From Bacteroidales bacterium UBA5235 (GTDB lineage Bacteria; Bacteroidota; Bacteroidia; Bacteroidales; VadinHA17): 8,547 bases of DNA. The stretch is taken from assembly GCA_002409145.1 (NCBI GenBank), contig DHUL01000053.1, forward strand, positions 21,455 to 30,001, in the 5' to 3' direction. The notes under the pieces were generated by a model. It had not been told where the DNA came from. It did no database searches and saw only the letters and a program-made list of their open reading frames with translations. A program made the position numbers and the translations under genes. Shown in pieces: positions 6,955-8,547 of this stretch (position 1 is its first letter; each line of letters begins with the position of its first letter).

Positions 6955-8079
6955 CTACGAAAAGTCGAATCCCGAGATGTAGGCCGGTGAGTCATAAAAC
7001 TTCTCGGTCTCCCCGGGGGTAAGCCCGGAAAACAGTGCATACACCAGTCCCGGTTTCGCGTTCAGCAGTCTGTTGAGTGCCCCCATTCTCCTGTTGGTGC
7101 GCAGGGTCTCATAGAGCCGTGAGTGATCATCGAGCCATGTCAACGCAGTATGATGACCCTCTTCGGCACAGACGGCACCAAAAAGATCGGGGAGCAGATC
7201 CTCGCTGCCTTCACGGCAGTAGATGGCATTGAGGATGATGTACCTGAATTCCTCCGGGCGGAACAGCCTCCTGAAGTAAGGAGCACGGTGCAGTACCTTC
7301 ATCATCATCCAGCCCCACAACCCGGGCACATTCACCATCCTGTACCGCGCCGGGATCGCACCCACGCCAGCCACTATCTCGCCGTTCCGGCGAAGCACAT
7401 AATATTTATGGTCATGAAACGAAAACTCATCGGTATAAAAACAATAGCCGCTGTAAAACTCTTCCAGCAGCTTTGCCATGGCAGGCTCCTCCTCCGGCGA
7501 TAACTTCTCCACCGAAGGATGGGGCTTCGGGCTGAACCTGCTGAAGGCCACTGTCAGGAAAGAGCGTATATATTCATAGCCGGCCTGGTTGATCATGTTC
7601 CTTGACCGCTCATTGTGACTCTCCACATATGCATAAAGCACATTCGGGCCAGCGTTACCATCCGCATCGCCTCCGGCTGCCAGCCGTGGGTCCCTGAATA
7701 CGGAAAATATCTTCTGCTTGAAGCTGTCTGCGGCTCCGGAAAGTTGCCTTCCGGCTTTTCCGGGTGCTCTTTCAACCTGGAACGCACTCTGTACAGCAAG
7801 ATACCTGAGATAAGCCGATGAATATTTAATCCCACGGTTTGAGGTCATCCGTCTGCAAAGGCCTATCACGCCCTTGAGACTGTTTCTCTTGTACAGCGCG
7901 ATGAAAGAAAGCCTGTCGCCGTATGACCTTATCCTTTCGGGGGTGTTCAGCATGATGTAACGCATGCCTCCCTCCGAGCCCAGAACTGTTGACTTTATCA
8001 GGTCCGTGATGTCCTCGTCAGCGCTCCTGACCTTTCTGACTTCAAGTTTCTTATAATCGAGCAACTGCTCCTGCTCCAT
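6955..8079 (-). CDS. GNAT-like double-domain acyltransferase, substrate unknown
   Basis: A 374-residue cytoplasmic protein with no signal peptide. The N-terminal half (about 11-185) reads as a GNAT fold: EVRKVRSADEDITDLI at the start, FIALYKRNSLKGVIGLCRR as the central strands, and VLYAYVESHNERSRNMINQAGYEYIR at 148-172, the typical end of a GNAT domain where acetyl-CoA is bound. The second half (about 190-320) begins with VEKLSPEEEPAMAKLLEEFY and has YYVLRRNGEIVAGVGAIP, resembling a second, weaker GNAT-like unit. Residues about 102-146 form an Ala/Gly/Asp-rich insert (AAGGDADGNAGPN) that looks like a disordered, variable loop. The ATG at 8079 lies 12 bp after the ispD stop, so the two are probably cotranscribed. 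The function is not known to me; small-molecule or lipid-linked acyl transfer is a guess from the fold. The gene ends in a TAG at 6955-6957 inside the tandem repeat. Confidence 0.7.
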   Translation of the reverse strand: MEQEQLLDYKKLEVRKVRSADEDITDLIKSTVLGSEGGMRYIMLNTPERIRSYGDRLSFIALYKRNSLKGVIGLCRRMTSNRGIKYSSAYLRYLAVQSAFQVERAPGKAGRQLSGAADSFKQKIFSVFRDPRLAAGGDADGNAGPNVLYAYVESHNERSRNMINQAGYEYIRSFLTVAFSRFSPKPHPSVEKLSPEEEPAMAKLLEEFYSGYCFYTDEFSFHDHKYYVLRRNGEIVAGVGAIPARYRMVNVPGLWGWMMMKVLHRAPYFRRLFRPEEFRYIILNAIYCREGSEDLLPDLFGAVCAEEGHHTALTWLDDHSRLYETLRTNRRMGALNRLLNAKPGLVYALFSGLTPGETEKFYDSPAYISGFDFS

Positions 8080-8091
8080 CTTATATTTGTT

Positions 8092-8547
8092 TCATTGCCT
8101 GAGTGTTCCGGCCAGTATTTTAGCCACTGCCAGGTCCTCCGGCGTTGTTATCTTGATGTTCTCCCTGTTTCCGTGTGTAAGGTGGATTTTGACCCCGTCA
8201 GCTTCTGCAACGGTGGCGTCATCGGTGAAGCATGGATCAAATCCGCGGTGGTAGGCTTTGATGATCACGCTACCGCGAAACACCTGCGGTGTCTGTATCA
8301 GTCGCACATCACTCCTCGGCACTGGCCTGCTGTCATCACCGGCAAGGATCCTTACCGAGTCAGCGGGCTCTATGAATGGTACGGCATTGCCGAACTCTTC
8401 CGCATCGGCGAAGCATCTCCATATTGTGTCATGACTCACCAGCGGCCTGACGCCGTCATGGATGGCGATGAGCACATCAGCCGCTCCCGGCGCTTCGTCT
8501 GCCTTTTTCGTCCCGCCAATTCCGGGTGCATCTTCTGCCCTTTTCGC
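8092..8547 (-). CDS. ispD: IspD, 2-C-methyl-D-erythritol 4-phosphate cytidylyltransferase (partial)
   Basis: The C-terminal 151 residues of a protein whose 5' end lies beyond the right edge; the frame is open to 8547. IspD joins CTP and methylerythritol 4-phosphate to give CDP-methylerythritol in the cytoplasmic MEP isoprenoid pathway. Family motifs in order: AIHDGVRPLVS (about 28-38 of the fragment), PFIEPADSVRI, RLIQTPQVFRGSVIIKAY, FTDDATVAEADG, and HGNRENIKITTPEDLAVA near the end. The first 24 residues are unusual: a 12-residue near-repeat (KRAEDAPG...KKADEAPG) stands where the family normally has its GG..R..SV..GL segment just before the HDGVRP strand, so an insertion is likely. An internal GTG at 8475 is not the real start, because the homology needs an N-terminal CTP-binding half. 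A ribitol-phosphate cytidylyltransferase (TarI type) is the main alternative. Confidence 0.88.
   Translation of the reverse strand, partial: AKRAEDAPGIGGTKKADEAPGAADVLIAIHDGVRPLVSHDTIWRCFADAEEFGNAVPFIEPADSVRILAGDDSRPVPRSDVRLIQTPQVFRGSVIIKAYHRGFDPCFTDDATVAEADGVKIHLTHGNRENIKITTPEDLAVAKILAGTLRQ
8485..8544 (-). repeat. In-frame 36-bp repeat in the ispD coding sequence
   Basis: On the minus strand, 8544-8521 encodes KRAEDAPG and 8508-8485 encodes KKADEAPG, two 24-nt segments that match at 18 of 24 positions. They are offset by exactly 36 nt (12 codons), with IGGT in between. The array runs up to the window edge, so the copy number is unknown. The sequence is rich in Ala, Gly, Pro and charged residues and is probably a flexible loop. 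Confidence 0.6.

Larger units (their letters stand above)
6859..6984. repeat. Degenerate ~31-bp tandem repeat, four units
   Basis: Four units begin with GTGYCTRC at 6859, 6890, 6921 and 6951, spaced 31, 31 and 30 bp. Units 1 and 2 (6859-6889, 6890-6920) agree at 22 of 31 positions and both end in GGTGA. Units 3 and 4 (from 6921 and 6951) agree at 21 of 30, with a shared ATCCCG core. On the minus strand each unit has a GC-rich segment, then a T-rich stretch, then GYAGRCAC. Unit 4 overlaps the last codons and stop of the GNAT-like gene; unit 2 contains its terminator; unit 1 contains the fucosidase -7 box. The array looks like old duplication of a gene's 3' end that has since diverged, but that history is inferred. 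Confidence 0.55.

Noticed and set aside
6859..6984. A CRISPR array, because of the ~31-bp periodicity
   Set aside because: The whole unit is degenerate rather than an exact repeat with unrelated spacers, only four units exist, one overlaps a coding end, and no cas gene is present.
7123..7503. Open frame of 126 codons on the plus strand opposite the GNAT-like gene
   Set aside because: It is antisense to the better supported 374-residue protein, shows no known motif, and is explained by codon bias of the opposite strand.

Overview
The window looks like a chromosomal segment from a member of the Bacteroidota, probably an environmental or gut Bacteroidales-type lineage. The evidence is a two-component-propeller sensor kinase (seven-bladed Reg_prop plus Y_Y_Y architecture), periplasmic GH29 fucosidases with Sec signal peptides, start codons without clear Shine-Dalgarno sequences, and a TAnnTTTG-type -7 promoter element. 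Base composition is near 50% G+C and looks even across the window. No tRNA, rRNA, CRISPR array, transposase or phage gene is visible.

Layout. Positions 1-127 hold a heptamer tandem repeat and the probable leader of the first gene. Positions 128-3790 on the plus strand carry a two-gene regulatory operon: a large propeller/Y_Y_Y/LytS-type histidine kinase and, 21 bp downstream, its likely partner, a LytTR response regulator. Positions 3791-4040 form a 250-bp gap between convergent operons, with two clear inverted repeats: an AT-rich 9-bp palindrome and a 12-bp stem close to the end of the fucosidase operon. Positions 4041-6841 on the minus strand carry two consecutive GH29 alpha-L-fucosidases, 11 bp apart and read from 6841 down to 4041. 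Positions 6842-6954 hold their promoter, the terminator of the preceding operon, and a degenerate ~31-bp tandem repeat that spans both. Positions 6955-8547 on the minus strand carry an ispD fragment (5' end beyond the window edge) followed 12 bp later by a GNAT-like double-domain protein.

How the genes fit together. The two fucosidases probably act together in the periplasm to release L-fucose from different fucosylated glycans. The sensor senses something in the periplasm through its beta-propellers and relays it through the LytTR regulator. Its ligand and targets cannot be read from the sequence, and its position next to the fucosidases, in convergent orientation, only hints at a link. IspD makes CDP-methylerythritol for isoprenoid synthesis; the downstream acetyltransferase-like protein has no assigned substrate.

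No clearly new system was found. The points most worth a second look are the ~31-bp degenerate repeats between 6859 and 6984, the 12-residue repeat inserted in IspD just before its HDGVRP motif, and the divergent active-site surroundings of the second fucosidase.
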